Origin: Dyella dinghuensis
GTDB lineage: Bacteria > Pseudomonadota > Gammaproteobacteria > Xanthomonadales > Rhodanobacteraceae
Direction of reading: 5' to 3'
Assembly: GCF_003977615.1 (NCBI RefSeq)
Contig: NZ_RYZR01000002.1
Span: 1,214-65,213 of the forward strand
DNA: 64,000 bases
A program made the translations under genes and the position numbers. Shown here one piece after another: positions 35,691 through 45,690 of the stretch. Under the pieces are notes generated by a model. That model saw nothing but the letters and a program-made list of their open reading frames with translations. It did not search any database and was not told the origin of the DNA. Numbering within the stretch: the first letter of the stretch is position 1; every line of letters begins with the position of its first letter.

Positions 35691-36629
35691 TCAATCGCTG
35701 ACGATCGTATTTCTTCCGCGTTGCTTTGCCTGATACATCCGTTTGTCGATCGTTTCAATAAACGGGATCACTTCATCGCTGCATTCGGGCGTCGCGGTGT
35801 TGAGGCCGATGCTTACCGTCAGATATTTGCCGACGTCCGAACCCTTGTGCGGAATATGCTCGCTGGCGATCAGTTCGCGGCAGTGGGAAGCGATTTTGTA
35901 GGCTTCGCTTTGGTTGGTATCCGGCAGGATGAGGATGAATTCTTCGCCGCCAAAACGGGCGACGAAATCACGCGGGCGCTTCGCCGCAACGGTGAGAAGC
36001 TTGGCGACGCGTTTCAGGCATTGGTCGCCTTCCAGGTGGCCGTAGTGGTCGTTGTATTGCTTGAAGCAATCGATATCCAGCATCAGTACCGACAACGGCT
36101 GCTTGTTGCGGCATGCGTTGCTCCATTCGGTCTCCATGACCACGTCGAAGCGGCGGCGATTGGCGACGCCGGTCAGGCCGTCCTTGAAGGACAGTTCTTC
36201 GAGTTCGCGGCGCAGCGCGGCGAGCTGCTCTTCCGTGCGCTTGCGTTCGCTGATGTCGAACATGAATCCGACGAGCGAGTCCACGTCGCCGTTGTCCTTG
36301 CGCACCACGTGCACCACGTCGCGAATCCAGACGAAGTCGCCGTTCTTGTTGAGTGCGCGATAGTCCGCTTCGTGATCGATGCCGGCCTTCGATTGCGCGA
36401 CACAAAAATTGACGGCCCAGTCGCGATCTTCCGGATGAATGCGCTCGGCCCAATCTTGTACGGTGGCCCAGCTCGATTGATCCCAACCCAGCAGCTCTTC
36501 GATCTGCGGACCGATGTAGGCGAACTGCATGGTGTCCCAATCGATCTTCCAGGGAATGGCGCGGGTGGATTCCAATAGCGTTTTGTACGTAGCGCCATCC
36601 AAGTCCATCTTGCTTTCGATTGTCGTCAT
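35691..36629 (-). CDS. PAS-GGDEF diguanylate cyclase (soluble)
   Basis: This 312-residue cytoplasmic protein has a PAS domain with PAC tail (about residues 15-130: FAYIGPQIEELLGWD, VGFMFDISERKRTEEQL) followed by a GGDEF domain. The active site is GGEEF at 227-231, with an I-site RxxD at 218-221 five residues before it. It should make cyclic-di-GMP in response to whatever the PAS domain senses; no cofactor-binding residue is evident. The start giving MTTIESKM was chosen; an open upstream extension has low-complexity Arg-rich content. Divergent from the next gene. Confidence 0.93.
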   Translation of the reverse strand: MTTIESKMDLDGATYKTLLESTRAIPWKIDWDTMQFAYIGPQIEELLGWDQSSWATVQDWAERIHPEDRDWAVNFCVAQSKAGIDHEADYRALNKNGDFVWIRDVVHVVRKDNGDVDSLVGFMFDISERKRTEEQLAALRRELEELSFKDGLTGVANRRRFDVVMETEWSNACRNKQPLSVLMLDIDCFKQYNDHYGHLEGDQCLKRVAKLLTVAAKRPRDFVARFGGEEFILILPDTNQSEAYKIASHCRELIASEHIPHKGSDVGKYLTVSIGLNTATPECSDEVIPFIETIDKRMYQAKQRGRNTIVSD

Positions 36630-36812
36630 CGTGGTCCGGTCCGTTCGAAGGTGTGCCGCGCGAGGGGCGGGTCGCATGCCACTTGGCACTAGTCGATCAG
36701 ATATTGACGCAGTTTGATGTAATTCAGCTACCACAGGCGTGTCATCCAGGCGCCCACTTCCCCGTTAAAATGGATGGTGTTCTACCCCCAACCCCGTCAC
36801 ATGGAGTGCCTC

Positions 36813-37571
36813 ATGTCCCCATTACTCAGGAAGACCATTGGGTCGTTGTGCTTTGCCGTGCCTTTCGTTGCAGCGTCGCTGACCGGAGCTGCCTACGCGC
36901 AGGATTCCGCGCCCGCTAGCAGCAGTTCGGTGCCCACCGACAAGGATCTCGCGAAGTCCGAATGCATCATCGGCGAGGAACGTTTTCTACCGGGCGATTA
37001 CTACTACTGCCTCGGCACGCTGACCTACGGCCAGCACAACTACAGCGATTCGCAGCGATTCTTTACGACGGCTGCCAGTTGGGCCAGCAAACCCGCGCAG
37101 TTCGTGCTGGGTGTGATGGCGTTGAACGGCGATCAGCAACCGCGCAATCGAGCACTGGCGCTGGCGTGGTTAACGCTCGCGTCGGAGCGTCCGGATTCCC
37201 GCTTCAAGGCTTCCTACGATCAGGTCTACAAGGCCTCGACGATGGCCGAACGCAGGGCGGCGGATGATTTGCTCGCGAAGATGCGCCCCGTTTATGGTGA
37301 TGCCACGGCGGCCGTGCGCGCAGAGAAGCGCTATCAGGACGGCATGGCCATGCTGGCGCGGCAGGACACGCCGCCAGGCCAGATGTACTGCATGGAAGGT
37401 GTCACCGATCAGCTCTCCGGGCCGCAGCGCCCGTGCCAACCGGTGATGATGTACACCGAGACGATCGACAAGGCCTCCGTGAATGTGTTCGACGGTTGGA
37501 CCGGTCACGTGACCGTGGGGCCTGTCGAGCAAGTGCCCGCACCGGGCAAGCCATCGAGCGGTGCGAACTGA
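36813..37571 (+). CDS. Exported hypothetical protein with a Sel1/TPR-like region
   Basis: This 252-residue protein starts with a signal peptide (MSPLLRKTIGSLCFAV, cleavage after AYA near residue 29). The mature part contains a helical repeat resembling Sel1/TPR units (about 60-130: YDxQ-type pairs, FFTTAASWASKPAQFVLGVM, ALAWLTLASERPD). Conserved cysteines (in SECIIGEE, YYYCLGTL, YCMEGV and RPCQPV) could form disulfides. No enzymatic motif is seen. GGAG precedes the ATG, and a strong terminator follows. Confidence 0.75.
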   Translation: MSPLLRKTIGSLCFAVPFVAASLTGAAYAQDSAPASSSSVPTDKDLAKSECIIGEERFLPGDYYYCLGTLTYGQHNYSDSQRFFTTAASWASKPAQFVLGVMALNGDQQPRNRALALAWLTLASERPDSRFKASYDQVYKASTMAERRAADDLLAKMRPVYGDATAAVRAEKRYQDGMAMLARQDTPPGQMYCMEGVTDQLSGPQRPCQPVMMYTETIDKASVNVFDGWTGHVTVGPVEQVPAPGKPSSGAN

Positions 37572-37593
37572 CGCCCCGTTTCGACCGATCGAG

Positions 37594-37620
37594 AAGGGCC
37601 CCGCATGCGGGGCCTTTCTT
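37594..37620 (+). terminator. Rho-independent terminator
   Basis: A perfect stem AAGGCCCCGC-type (GGGCCCCGC / GCGGGGCC) around a short ATGC centre, followed by TTTCTTTTT. It begins about 22 bases after the preceding stop codon. Confidence 0.9.
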
Positions 37621-37828
37621 TTTGCAGTCACCTATCGAAAAGCGCGAATTTTTCAGCGAACCATGACCATAGTCATGACTTCCGGCGGTATCTGCCCACT
37701 CATCGCTCATAGCACCATGCCGCATCTGTGCATTGCGCAGCAGACAGGGCGAGCAGTCGATTGACCCGAGGGGAGGGGTTGCTCGCTTATCGACCGGTGC
37801 AGCCGGTCAATCGATTCGAGAGGATGTC

Positions 37829-40480
37829 ATGCGTCGTATTCTTTTTTCCGCTATCGCGCTGGCCTTGGCCGGTGCGTCGATGAGTGGCATTGCTGCCGCA
37901 CCGTCGGCTGCAACGTCTGCCGAAGTCATCGGCACCACGCAGTTGCCGCGCAATGTGCGGCCTACGCATTACGACGTTAACGTGACGCCTCACGCTGATT
38001 CGCTCACGTTTGACGGCAAGGTCGCGGTCGCGATCGACGTGATCAAACCGACGGCGAGCATCACGCTGAATGCCATCGACTTGACGTTCGCGTCAGTGAG
38101 TCTGTCGCCGGTAGCCGGTCAGGCAACCTTTCCGGCGCCGAAAGTTTCCGTCGACGACAAGGCACAAACCGCCACGTTTACGTTTGCGAAACCGCTCCCG
38201 GTCGGCAGCTACACATTGTCGATGAATTACAGCGGCAAGATCGGCACGCAGCCGGTGGGTTTGTTCGTGCTCGACTACGACACCAAGGCCGGCAAGAAGC
38301 ACGCGCTGTACACGCAGTTTGAAAACTCCGATGCGCGCCGTTTCATTCCGTCGTGGGATGAGCCCGCTTACAAAGCCACCTTCAGCTTGACCGCCATCGT
38401 TCCATCCGACGACATGGCCGTCAGCAACATGCCGGCCGCGCAGAAGTCGGACCTTGGCAACGGCATGACACGCGTGCAATTCCAGCAATCGCCGAAGATG
38501 TCGACCTATCTGCTGTTCTTCGGCGCTGGTGAATTCGATCGCGCGACCACCACATCGGATGGCACCGAGATAGGTGTCGTCACGCAGAAGGGTGTCTCGT
38601 CGCAGGCAGGTTTCGCACTGGATTCGGCCAAGGCCGTGCTACACGAATACAACGATTACTTCGGCACGCCGTATCCGCTGCCCAAGCTGGACAACGTCGC
38701 CGCTCCCGGCACCAGCCAGTTCTTCGGCGCGATGGAAAACTGGGGCGCCATCTTCACCTTCGAATACGTGATGCTGCTCGATCCTTCGATCTCCACACAG
38801 GGCGACAAGGAAGAAGTCTTCGGCGTCGAAGCGCATGAAATGGCGCACCAGTGGTTCGGCGATCTGGTCACCATGCGCTGGTGGGACGATCTGTGGCTCA
38901 ACGAAGGCTTCGCCTCATGGATGGCGACGCGTACCACCGAGAAGCTGCATCCGGAATGGCACGCCGAGCTGGATACGGTAGGCATTCGCGAGTCGGCCAT
39001 GGCACTCGATTCCGTCGCGACGTCGCATCCCATCGTGCAGCGTATCGAAACGGTGGAGCAGGCCAATCAGGCTTTCGACGCCATCACCTATTCCAAGGGC
39101 GAATCGGTGATTCGCATGCTCGAGAATTACATCGGTGCGGATACGTGGCGCGATGGCGTGCGCCGTTACATCAAGGATCACGCGTACAGCAACACCGTCT
39201 CCGACGATTTGTGGCGCGCTATGGAAACCGTCACCAATAAGCCGGTGACCACGATTGCGCACGACTTCACGCTGCAGCCGGGCATTCCGCTGATCCGCGT
39301 GACCTCGGAAACGTGCAAGAACGGCAGCACCACGCTGGTGCTGACACAAGGTGAATTCACGCGCGACCGCCCGAACAAGACGCCGTTGCATTGGCATGTG
39401 CCCGTTATCGCCGAAACAATCGGCGGCAAGACGGTCAGCACCATCGTCGACGGTCACGCATCGCTGGTCGTGCCGGGTTGCGGTCCGGTTGTCGTCAACG
39501 CGGGGCAGGCTGGTTATTACCGCACGCTCTACACGCCCGCTGCCTTCGCGGCGCTCAGCGCGGATTACGCAAAAATGCAGCCGATCGATCAGATCGGTTT
39601 GATGGAAGACACCTACGCGCTAGGCATGGCCGGCAACGAACCGGCATCGCTGGTGATGGACCTGATCAAGGCCGCGCCCGACGACAGCAACCCGGCATTG
39701 TGGGCGACGATGGCCGAACTGCTGAGCAGCTTCGATAGCTACTACCGCGACACGGGTGCACGTCAGCAACAGCTCCGCAGTTTTGCCATTGCACGGCTTG
39801 AGCCGGAACTCACGCGCATCGGTTGGGAAGCCAAACCCGACGAACCGACCTTGGTGACCAACCTGCGTCAGCAGTTGATCCAGGTGCTCGCATCGCTGGA
39901 CGATCAGAACGTGGTCAACGAAGCACGTCGTCGCTACGCCGCGCAGTCGACCGATCCGAAAGCCATTCCGGCTGCACTGCGCAAGACGATCTACGCTGTC
40001 GTTGCCACGCATGCCGATGCGGCAACGTGGGATCAGCTGCACAAACAAGCACAGGCTGAAAAGACCCCGCTGATCAAGGCCGGTCTCTACGACATGCTCG
40101 CATCGTCGGAAGACGAGGCGCTGGCCAAACGTGCGCTGGACCTGTCGGTGACTGACGAACCGGGTGCCACCACCAGCGCCAACATGATCGACACCGTTTC
40201 GCGGCTGCATCCGGATATGGCTTTCGATTTCGTCGTCGCACATCGTGAGCAGGTGGAAAAGCTGGTGGACGGCCCATCACTCAGCCAGTACTACCCGCGC
40301 GTGGCACGCATGTCGCTCGATCCGGCCATGGTCGGCAAGCTGACCGATTTCGCCAACGCACATATCGCCGCGTCGGCGCGCCGCAATGTGAATACCGCGA
40401 TTGCGAACATTCAATACCGCATCGGCGTGCGCAATCAGCGCCTGCCAGCTATCGATGCGTGGTTGAAGAAGAACGGTTGA
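37829..40480 (+). CDS. M1 family metallo-aminopeptidase (exported)
   Basis: This 883-residue zinc aminopeptidase has a signal peptide (1 to about 24, ending IAA-APS). The substrate-binding exopeptidase motif is FGAMENWG, and the zinc site is HEMAHQW (H336, E337, H340) with E359 in LWLNEGFASW. The C-terminal half is the helical ERAP1-like domain (from about 560). It should remove N-terminal residues from peptides in the periplasm or outside. GAGAGG precedes the ATG. It resembles the ERAP/puromycin-sensitive branch more than E. coli PepN. Confidence 0.94.
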   Translation: MRRILFSAIALALAGASMSGIAAAPSAATSAEVIGTTQLPRNVRPTHYDVNVTPHADSLTFDGKVAVAIDVIKPTASITLNAIDLTFASVSLSPVAGQATFPAPKVSVDDKAQTATFTFAKPLPVGSYTLSMNYSGKIGTQPVGLFVLDYDTKAGKKHALYTQFENSDARRFIPSWDEPAYKATFSLTAIVPSDDMAVSNMPAAQKSDLGNGMTRVQFQQSPKMSTYLLFFGAGEFDRATTTSDGTEIGVVTQKGVSSQAGFALDSAKAVLHEYNDYFGTPYPLPKLDNVAAPGTSQFFGAMENWGAIFTFEYVMLLDPSISTQGDKEEVFGVEAHEMAHQWFGDLVTMRWWDDLWLNEGFASWMATRTTEKLHPEWHAELDTVGIRESAMALDSVATSHPIVQRIETVEQANQAFDAITYSKGESVIRMLENYIGADTWRDGVRRYIKDHAYSNTVSDDLWRAMETVTNKPVTTIAHDFTLQPGIPLIRVTSETCKNGSTTLVLTQGEFTRDRPNKTPLHWHVPVIAETIGGKTVSTIVDGHASLVVPGCGPVVVNAGQAGYYRTLYTPAAFAALSADYAKMQPIDQIGLMEDTYALGMAGNEPASLVMDLIKAAPDDSNPALWATMAELLSSFDSYYRDTGARQQQLRSFAIARLEPELTRIGWEAKPDEPTLVTNLRQQLIQVLASLDDQNVVNEARRRYAAQSTDPKAIPAALRKTIYAVVATHADAATWDQLHKQAQAEKTPLIKAGLYDMLASSEDEALAKRALDLSVTDEPGATTSANMIDTVSRLHPDMAFDFVVAHREQVEKLVDGPSLSQYYPRVARMSLDPAMVGKLTDFANAHIAASARRNVNTAIANIQYRIGVRNQRLPAIDAWLKKNG

Positions 40481-40527
40481 TGCCATGCATGCAGCCTCTC
40501 TCGTAACGGGAGAGGCTGCATGACTTA

Positions 40528-41463
40528 TCAGCCGTCGGCCGCGACATCGTCCAGGAAGGATGCCGTCGGCACGAAATACAGCGAGCCGGTGACGGCTTTG
40601 CTGAAATCCAGCAATCGGTCGTAGTTGCCAGGCGGACGGCCGACGAACATGTTGTTGAGCATTTGCTCGATGCGATGCGGGGATCGCGCATAGCCGATGA
40701 AGTAGGTGCCGAATTCGCCTTTGCTTGCATCGCCGAACGGCATGTTGTCACGCACGATGTCCAGCTCTTCGCCGTTTTCCACGATGGTCGTCAACGCGTT
40801 GTGCGCGTAACTTGGTTTCACGTCATCGTCCAGCTCGATATCCTCGAGTTTGGTTCGGCCGATGATCTTTTCCTGCTGCTCGACAGGTACGGCATTCCAC
40901 GCGGGCAAATTGTGCAGGTACTTCTGCACGATCACGTAGCTGCCGCCGGTAAAGGCTGGATCTTCACTGCCGATAATGGCGGCCTCGACGGCGGCCTGAT
41001 CCGTCGGATTCTCGGTGCCGTCGACAAAGCCGATCAAATCGCGGTCGTCGAAATAATTGAAGCCGTGCACTTCATCGGATTCGGCGACGGCGTCGCCGAG
41101 GCGGGAGACGATGTATCTCGCCATTTCGAAGCACATGTCCATGCGCGTGGAGCGAATGTGGAACAGGATGTCGCCCGGCGTGGCGACGGCATGGTGCACG
41201 CCTTTGATTTCGCGAAACGGGTGTAGGTCTTTAGGGCGTGGTTGCCCGAACAAGCGATCCCATGCATAGGAACCGAAGGCCATGATGCACGACAGACGGC
41301 TTTCGAGATCGCGGAATCCAACGGCGCGCAGTAGCCCGGAAAGATCGCCGCACAGCTTACGCACGGTCGCGCGGTGCTCGGGTTCGGGCTTAAGCGTTAC
41401 GACGAGAAAAATTGCCGCATGCGTGAGCTTTGCAACAACCGGCTGCTGAATCGTGGTGGTCAC
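40528..41463 (-). CDS. Dyp-type heme peroxidase (YfeX-like)
   Basis: This 311-residue protein has the Dyp signature GFVDGTENP (GxxDG, distal Asp) and a conserved heme-ligand His region in the C-terminal half, near GRTKLEDIELDDDVKPSYAH. There is no Tat or Sec signal, so it is cytoplasmic, like YfeX. Dyp peroxidases use H2O2 to oxidise dyes, porphyrinogens and other aromatic compounds. The start is a GTG at 41463 (read VTTTIQQPVV) with AGGA seven bases before it. Confidence 0.93.
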   Translation of the reverse strand: MTTTIQQPVVAKLTHAAIFLVVTLKPEPEHRATVRKLCGDLSGLLRAVGFRDLESRLSCIMAFGSYAWDRLFGQPRPKDLHPFREIKGVHHAVATPGDILFHIRSTRMDMCFEMARYIVSRLGDAVAESDEVHGFNYFDDRDLIGFVDGTENPTDQAAVEAAIIGSEDPAFTGGSYVIVQKYLHNLPAWNAVPVEQQEKIIGRTKLEDIELDDDVKPSYAHNALTTIVENGEELDIVRDNMPFGDASKGEFGTYFIGYARSPHRIEQMLNNMFVGRPPGNYDRLLDFSKAVTGSLYFVPTASFLDDVAADG

Positions 41464-41542
41464 GATGGGTTCCTCACTGGGTTGTCTGCTGCAGTTTAGT
41501 CGCCGCTCCACGGATTTCTATAGCGGATCGGCGAGGAGCGTT

Positions 41543-41575
41543 CAAAAAAAGACCCCGCCAAAGCGGGGTCTTTCT
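41543..41575 (-). terminator. Rho-independent terminator after gcvP
   Basis: A GACCCCGC / GCGGGGTC stem (41551-41570) with a four-base loop. Read on the minus strand it is followed by seven T residues. It separates gcvP from the Dyp gene. Confidence 0.92.
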
Positions 41576-41598
41576 GGTTACGGGTTGAAGAAGAGGGC

Positions 41599-44469
41599 TT
41601 ATACCTCGGCTTCTTCCTTGTACGCGTCAATCGGAATGCAGGCGCACATGACATTCTTGTCGCCGTAGACATTGTCCACGCGTGCGACGGGCGACCAGTA
41701 TTTCTGCAAGCGCAGGCTTGCCAGCGGGAAGGCGGCCAGTTCGCGCGGGTAGGCGTGCGTCCACTCCGTGCCGGTGACCATGGTGGCAGTGTGCGGTGCG
41801 TTCTTGAGCGGGTTGTCTTCGCGATCCAGACGGCCGTCTTCGATGGCGCGGATTTCGTCGCGAATCTGGATCATCGCGTCGATGAAGCGATCCAGTTCGT
41901 GCTGCGATTCGCTTTCGGTCGGCTCGACCATCAGCGTGCCCGCCACCGGGAAGCTCAGCGTCGGTGCGTGGAAGCCGAAGTCGATCAGGCGCTTTGCCAC
42001 GTCTTCGGCACTGATACCGGTGCTGTCCTTGATCGGGCGCAGATCGAGAATGCATTCGTGCGCGACCAAACCGTTACGACCGGTGTAAAGCGTTTCGTAA
42101 TGCGGTGCCAGGCGCTTGGCGATGTAGTTGGCATTGAGCAGCGCCACCTGTGTCGCTTTGCGCAGACCCTGCTGACCCATCATCGTGATGTACATCCACG
42201 AAATTGGCAGGATGCTGGCGCTGCCGAAGCTCGCAGCGCTCACCATGCCGACCTTGCCTTCGCCGCCGAGCGTGCGCGGAAGGAACGGTGCAAGATGCGA
42301 CTTCACCGCACACGGACCCACGCCCGGGCCGCCGCCGCCGTGCGGAATGCAGAACGTCTTGTGCAGGTTCAGATGCGAAACGTCCGAACCCCACTTGCCC
42401 GGTTTGGCTACGCCGACGAGCGCATTCATGTTGGCGCCATCGGTGTAAACCTGGCCGCCGTGTTCATGCACGATCTCGCAGATGCGCACCACGTCTTCCT
42501 CGAATACGCCGTGCGTAGACGGGTAGGTGATCATCAACGCAGCGAGGCGATCAGCGTACTTCTCAGCCTTGGCGCGGATGTCGTCGATATCGACGTTGCC
42601 GTTGCTGTCGCACTTGGTCACCACCACCGTCATGCCGCACATCTGCGCGGAAGCGGGGTTGGTGCCATGGGCGGATTCGGGGATCAGGCAGATATCGCGC
42701 TGATCCTGGCCGCGCGAACGGTGATATTCGCGAATGGCGAGCAGGCCGGCGTATTCGCCCTGTGCGCCCGAGTTCGGCTGCAGGCTCACCGCGTCGTAGC
42801 CGGTGCATTCCACTAGCATGGCTTCCAGTTCATCGATCAGCTGCTTGTAACCCTGCGTCTGATCGACCGGCGCCAGCGGATGGATGGCGCCGAATTCAGG
42901 CCATGTCACCGGAATCATTTCCGCGGTGGCGTTGAGCTTCATGGTGCAGCTGCCGAGCGGAATCATGGTGCGATCCATCGCCAGATCCTTGTCGGCGAGC
43001 GAGCGCATGTAGCGCAGCAGTTCGTGTTCGCTGTGATGCGTGTTGAATACCGGGTGCTGCAGGAACGTGCTCTTGCGCAGCAAAGCTGTCGGCAACGCAT
43101 CGGGCGTGGCTGCATCCAGTTCGTCGATATCGCCGATGTCGGCGCTGAACAGGTTGGCGAGTGCAAGCACGTCGGCGCGTGTGGTGGTTTCGTCGAGGCT
43201 GATACCCACGCTCTGGCCATGGATCTGGCGCAGGTTGATGCCGAGGCCCTCCGCCTTGGCGTGAATCGCATCGGCGTCGACGTTGGTGACATGCAAGGTG
43301 TCGAAGAAATCATGACCCACTTCCATGCCTGCGCTACGCAATGCAGCGGCGAGAATGGCGGCGAGGCGATGCGTGCGGCGCGCGATGCGCGTCAGTCCTT
43401 CCGGACCGTGGTAGACGGCGTACATGCTGGCCATCACCGCGAGCAGTACCTGCGCCGTGCAGATGTTGGACGTGGCCTTCTCGCGACGGATGTGCTGTTC
43501 GCGCGTCTGCAGGGTCAGGCGATAGGCAGGCTTGCCTTCCGCATCCACCGATACACCGATCAGGCGACCCGGCATCGAACGCTTGTACGCGTCGCGGCAA
43601 GCGAGATAAGCGGCGTGCGGGCCGCCGAAGCCGAACGGCACGCCGAAACGCTGGCTGTTGCCGATGACGATATCCGCACCCCATGAACCCGGCGACGCAA
43701 TCAGCGTCAGCGCAAGCAGATCGGTAGCGACCGCGACGATGCCGCCGCGCGCATGCACTGCATCGGCTACCGCCTTGTAGTCATGGATCTGGCCGAAGGT
43801 GTTCGGATATTGCAGCAGCACACCGAAGCTATCGACCTTGATGGCGTCCGCCGCATCACCGACATGCAGCTCGATGCCGATACCGTCAGCGCGCGTATGC
43901 AGCACTTCCAGCGTCTGCGGATGCACGTCGTTGGCGACGAAGAACACGTTGGACTTGGATTTGGCCGAACGCTTGGCCAGCGTCATCGCTTCGCCTGCGG
44001 CGGTGGCCTCATCCAGCAGCGAGGCGTTGGAGATATCCATGCCGGTAAGGTCGGCGACCATGGTCTGGAAGTTGATCAGCGCTTCCATGCGGCCTTGCGA
44101 GATCTCCGCCTGATACGGCGTGTATGCCGTGTACCACGCGGGATTCTCCAGGATATTGCGCAGGATGACGTTCGGCGTGAGCGTACCGTAGTAACCCTGG
44201 CCGATGTAGTTCTTGAACACCTTGTTCTTGCGCGCGATGGTGCGAATTTTCGCCAGCGCTTCTTCTTCCGTGATGCTTTCCGGCAGCGCGAGCGGCTGCT
44301 TGGATTTGATCTGACCCGGCACGATGGCGTCGGTCATCGCTTCGAGCGAATCGTGGCCGATCACGTGCAGCATCTGCGCGATCTCGGCATCGTTCGGGCC
44401 GATGTGGCGCTCGATGAAGGCGTGATGGTGCTCGAGTTCGCGTAGCGAAGGGGAGTTGTTCTGGCTCAT
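41599..44469 (-). CDS. gcvP: Glycine dehydrogenase (decarboxylating), P-protein
   Basis: GcvP decarboxylates glycine and passes the aminomethyl group to lipoylated GcvH. The 956-residue single-chain form matches E. coli GcvP (957). It has [17 protein letters not shown] at the N-terminus, [19 protein letters not shown], and the PLP lysine in [18 protein letters not shown]. The C-terminal block is [16 protein letters not shown]. It is the only cleavage-system gene visible, so gcvT and gcvH must lie elsewhere. Its leader carries a tandem glycine riboswitch, tying expression to glycine level. Threonine-derived glycine from tdh/kbl is one supply. Confidence 0.98.
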   Translation of the reverse strand: MSQNNSPSLRELEHHHAFIERHIGPNDAEIAQMLHVIGHDSLEAMTDAIVPGQIKSKQPLALPESITEEEALAKIRTIARKNKVFKNYIGQGYYGTLTPNVILRNILENPAWYTAYTPYQAEISQGRMEALINFQTMVADLTGMDISNASLLDEATAAGEAMTLAKRSAKSKSNVFFVANDVHPQTLEVLHTRADGIGIELHVGDAADAIKVDSFGVLLQYPNTFGQIHDYKAVADAVHARGGIVAVATDLLALTLIASPGSWGADIVIGNSQRFGVPFGFGGPHAAYLACRDAYKRSMPGRLIGVSVDAEGKPAYRLTLQTREQHIRREKATSNICTAQVLLAVMASMYAVYHGPEGLTRIARRTHRLAAILAAALRSAGMEVGHDFFDTLHVTNVDADAIHAKAEGLGINLRQIHGQSVGISLDETTTRADVLALANLFSADIGDIDELDAATPDALPTALLRKSTFLQHPVFNTHHSEHELLRYMRSLADKDLAMDRTMIPLGSCTMKLNATAEMIPVTWPEFGAIHPLAPVDQTQGYKQLIDELEAMLVECTGYDAVSLQPNSGAQGEYAGLLAIREYHRSRGQDQRDICLIPESAHGTNPASAQMCGMTVVVTKCDSNGNVDIDDIRAKAEKYADRLAALMITYPSTHGVFEEDVVRICEIVHEHGGQVYTDGANMNALVGVAKPGKWGSDVSHLNLHKTFCIPHGGGGPGVGPCAVKSHLAPFLPRTLGGEGKVGMVSAASFGSASILPISWMYITMMGQQGLRKATQVALLNANYIAKRLAPHYETLYTGRNGLVAHECILDLRPIKDSTGISAEDVAKRLIDFGFHAPTLSFPVAGTLMVEPTESESQHELDRFIDAMIQIRDEIRAIEDGRLDREDNPLKNAPHTATMVTGTEWTHAYPRELAAFPLASLRLQKYWSPVARVDNVYGDKNVMCACIPIDAYKEEAEV

Positions 44470-44509
44470 GGCAAGGGGCGTCCGAAAACGCGTGCATGCC
44501 GCACGCTAG

Positions 44510-44682
44510 GCGCCCCTCTGTCCTTTTGCCTGAGAGTTTGGAAGCGTTGTTGCTGCTTCGTGCCCCTTCGGCGCCGGATTCAACCGGTCTCTCCAGAGTC
44601 TTGGTCCACGGCGGTATGGGGCCTGAGCGATTACGGGCGTTGCGCCTTCGGCAGCGGGGTTTACCCGCTTCTCCCACCATGA
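44510..44682 (-). promoter_or_regulatory. Tandem glycine riboswitch upstream of gcvP
   Basis: Two consecutive glycine aptamers can be read on the minus strand. The first contains GGGAGAAGCGGG, CCGAAGGCGCAA and GCTCAGGC; the second contains GGAGAGACCGGT, CCGAAGGGGCA and CTCAGGCAAAAGGACAGAG. These are the conserved cores of the gcvT RNA family. About 40 bases separate it from the gcvP ATG. There a small hairpin (GCGTGC / GCACGC followed by GTTTTC) may act as the terminator that glycine binding prevents. The usual outcome is activation at high glycine. Confidence 0.95.
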
Positions 44683-44820
44683 ACATCAAGGGGTTAATTA
44701 TACCTCGTATGGAGCCCAGCGCACTGCCGTTTCCTGACTGGGAGGAGTAGCCTCGGGCTTCCCCAAAATCCGCCTGTTTCCGCCTTCCAGAAAAAGCTGG
44801 AATGACGTAAGCGAAATGTT

Positions 44821-45255
44821 ATGAACAAGCCACCCTTTCGCATCGAACAACTCGATCACGTCGTACTGCGCGTGTACAACGTGCCCATCATGCTCGCGTT
44901 TTACTGCGATGTTTTAGGTTGCAGTCTCGAACGCAGACAAGACGAAATTGGCCTCGTGCAATTGCGCGCCGGCCATTCGCTGATCGACCTGGTGAGCATC
45001 GACGGAAAACTCGGCCGTCACGGCGGCGCAGGCCCGGGTACAAGCGGGCACAACATGGATCACCTGTGTCTGAGCGTGGATGACTACGACGAGCAAACCA
45101 TCCTTGCGTATCTCAAGGCGCAAGGCGTCCACGTCGGCGACGTCGGCAGTCGCTACGGTGCCAAAGGCGAGGGCCCCTCGATCTATCTGTTTGATCCACA
45201 AGGCAACATGGTGGAACTAAAAGGACCGCCGAACCGCCAGGCCAGCCCTGCGTAG
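44821..45255 (+). CDS. VOC superfamily protein (glyoxalase-like)
   Basis: This 144-residue protein starts with the typical IEQLDHVVLRVYNVPIMLAF strand-helix and FYCDVLGC. The second half has HNMDHLCLSVDD and ends in SIYLFDPQGNMVELKGPP, where the Glu is a likely metal ligand together with the His of DHVVL and DHLCL. The substrate is unknown. It is divergent from the gcvP leader. Confidence 0.88.
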   Translation: MNKPPFRIEQLDHVVLRVYNVPIMLAFYCDVLGCSLERRQDEIGLVQLRAGHSLIDLVSIDGKLGRHGGAGPGTSGHNMDHLCLSVDDYDEQTILAYLKAQGVHVGDVGSRYGAKGEGPSIYLFDPQGNMVELKGPPNRQASPA

Positions 45256-45342
45256 GCGTTGCTGCGACACTCTGTTCTAAAAAACATGTGTCGGAAGTAA
45301 GGAATTTAACGTTTGTGAAGATTTAATCGATATAATGCGCGT

Positions 45343-45614
45343 TCCCCAAGGCGCTTGATCCCCCGTTGGCCGAATTGGCAACGCGCCGAATCAAGCGGAG
45401 CAGTCCCGCGAATGATGTCCCCCTCGGCATTCGCGCCGGACTGAGCTACAGCTAGCAGATGTCTTTCGCGGATCTCGTGTGCGCGTTCATGCGCACGTTG
45501 CACTGATCCGGGCTGTCCCGAGTGCGGACATGGAGCTTGTGGACTGCGGCAACATCAGTAGTCCGATCACAGTGAATGTATTCGCGGCGTTGCCTGCAAC
45601 GCGGTGGCGTTTTT
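45343..45614 (+). ncRNA. Candidate structured non-coding RNA, family not recognised
   Basis: A consensus -10 box TATAAT (45331-45336) with only a weak -35 precedes a region with many paired arms. Examples are CGCTTGAT/ATCAAGCG around a nested hairpin, CAGTCC-CGCGAATG pairing with CATTCGCG-GGACTG, and GTGCGC/GCGCAC. At the end, GCGTTGC-CT-GCAACGC (45587-45602) with an outer CGC/GCG pair is followed by TTTTT at 45610-45614, like an intrinsic terminator. I tried to fit 6S RNA, RNase P RNA, tmRNA and 4.5S RNA and none fits. A 78-codon open frame overlaps its second half without a good ribosome binding site. Confidence 0.4.
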
Positions 45615-45690
45615 CTGCGCTGCCGCCAGGGCACGTGTGGCCATGGGTGGCCGAATCTTTAGTTGCATCGCGCTGCCGAGGCGCTCTTAA

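Noticed and set aside
45343-45614. 6S RNA, RNase P RNA, tmRNA or 4.5S RNA
   Set aside because: None of the conserved sequence blocks of these RNAs is present.
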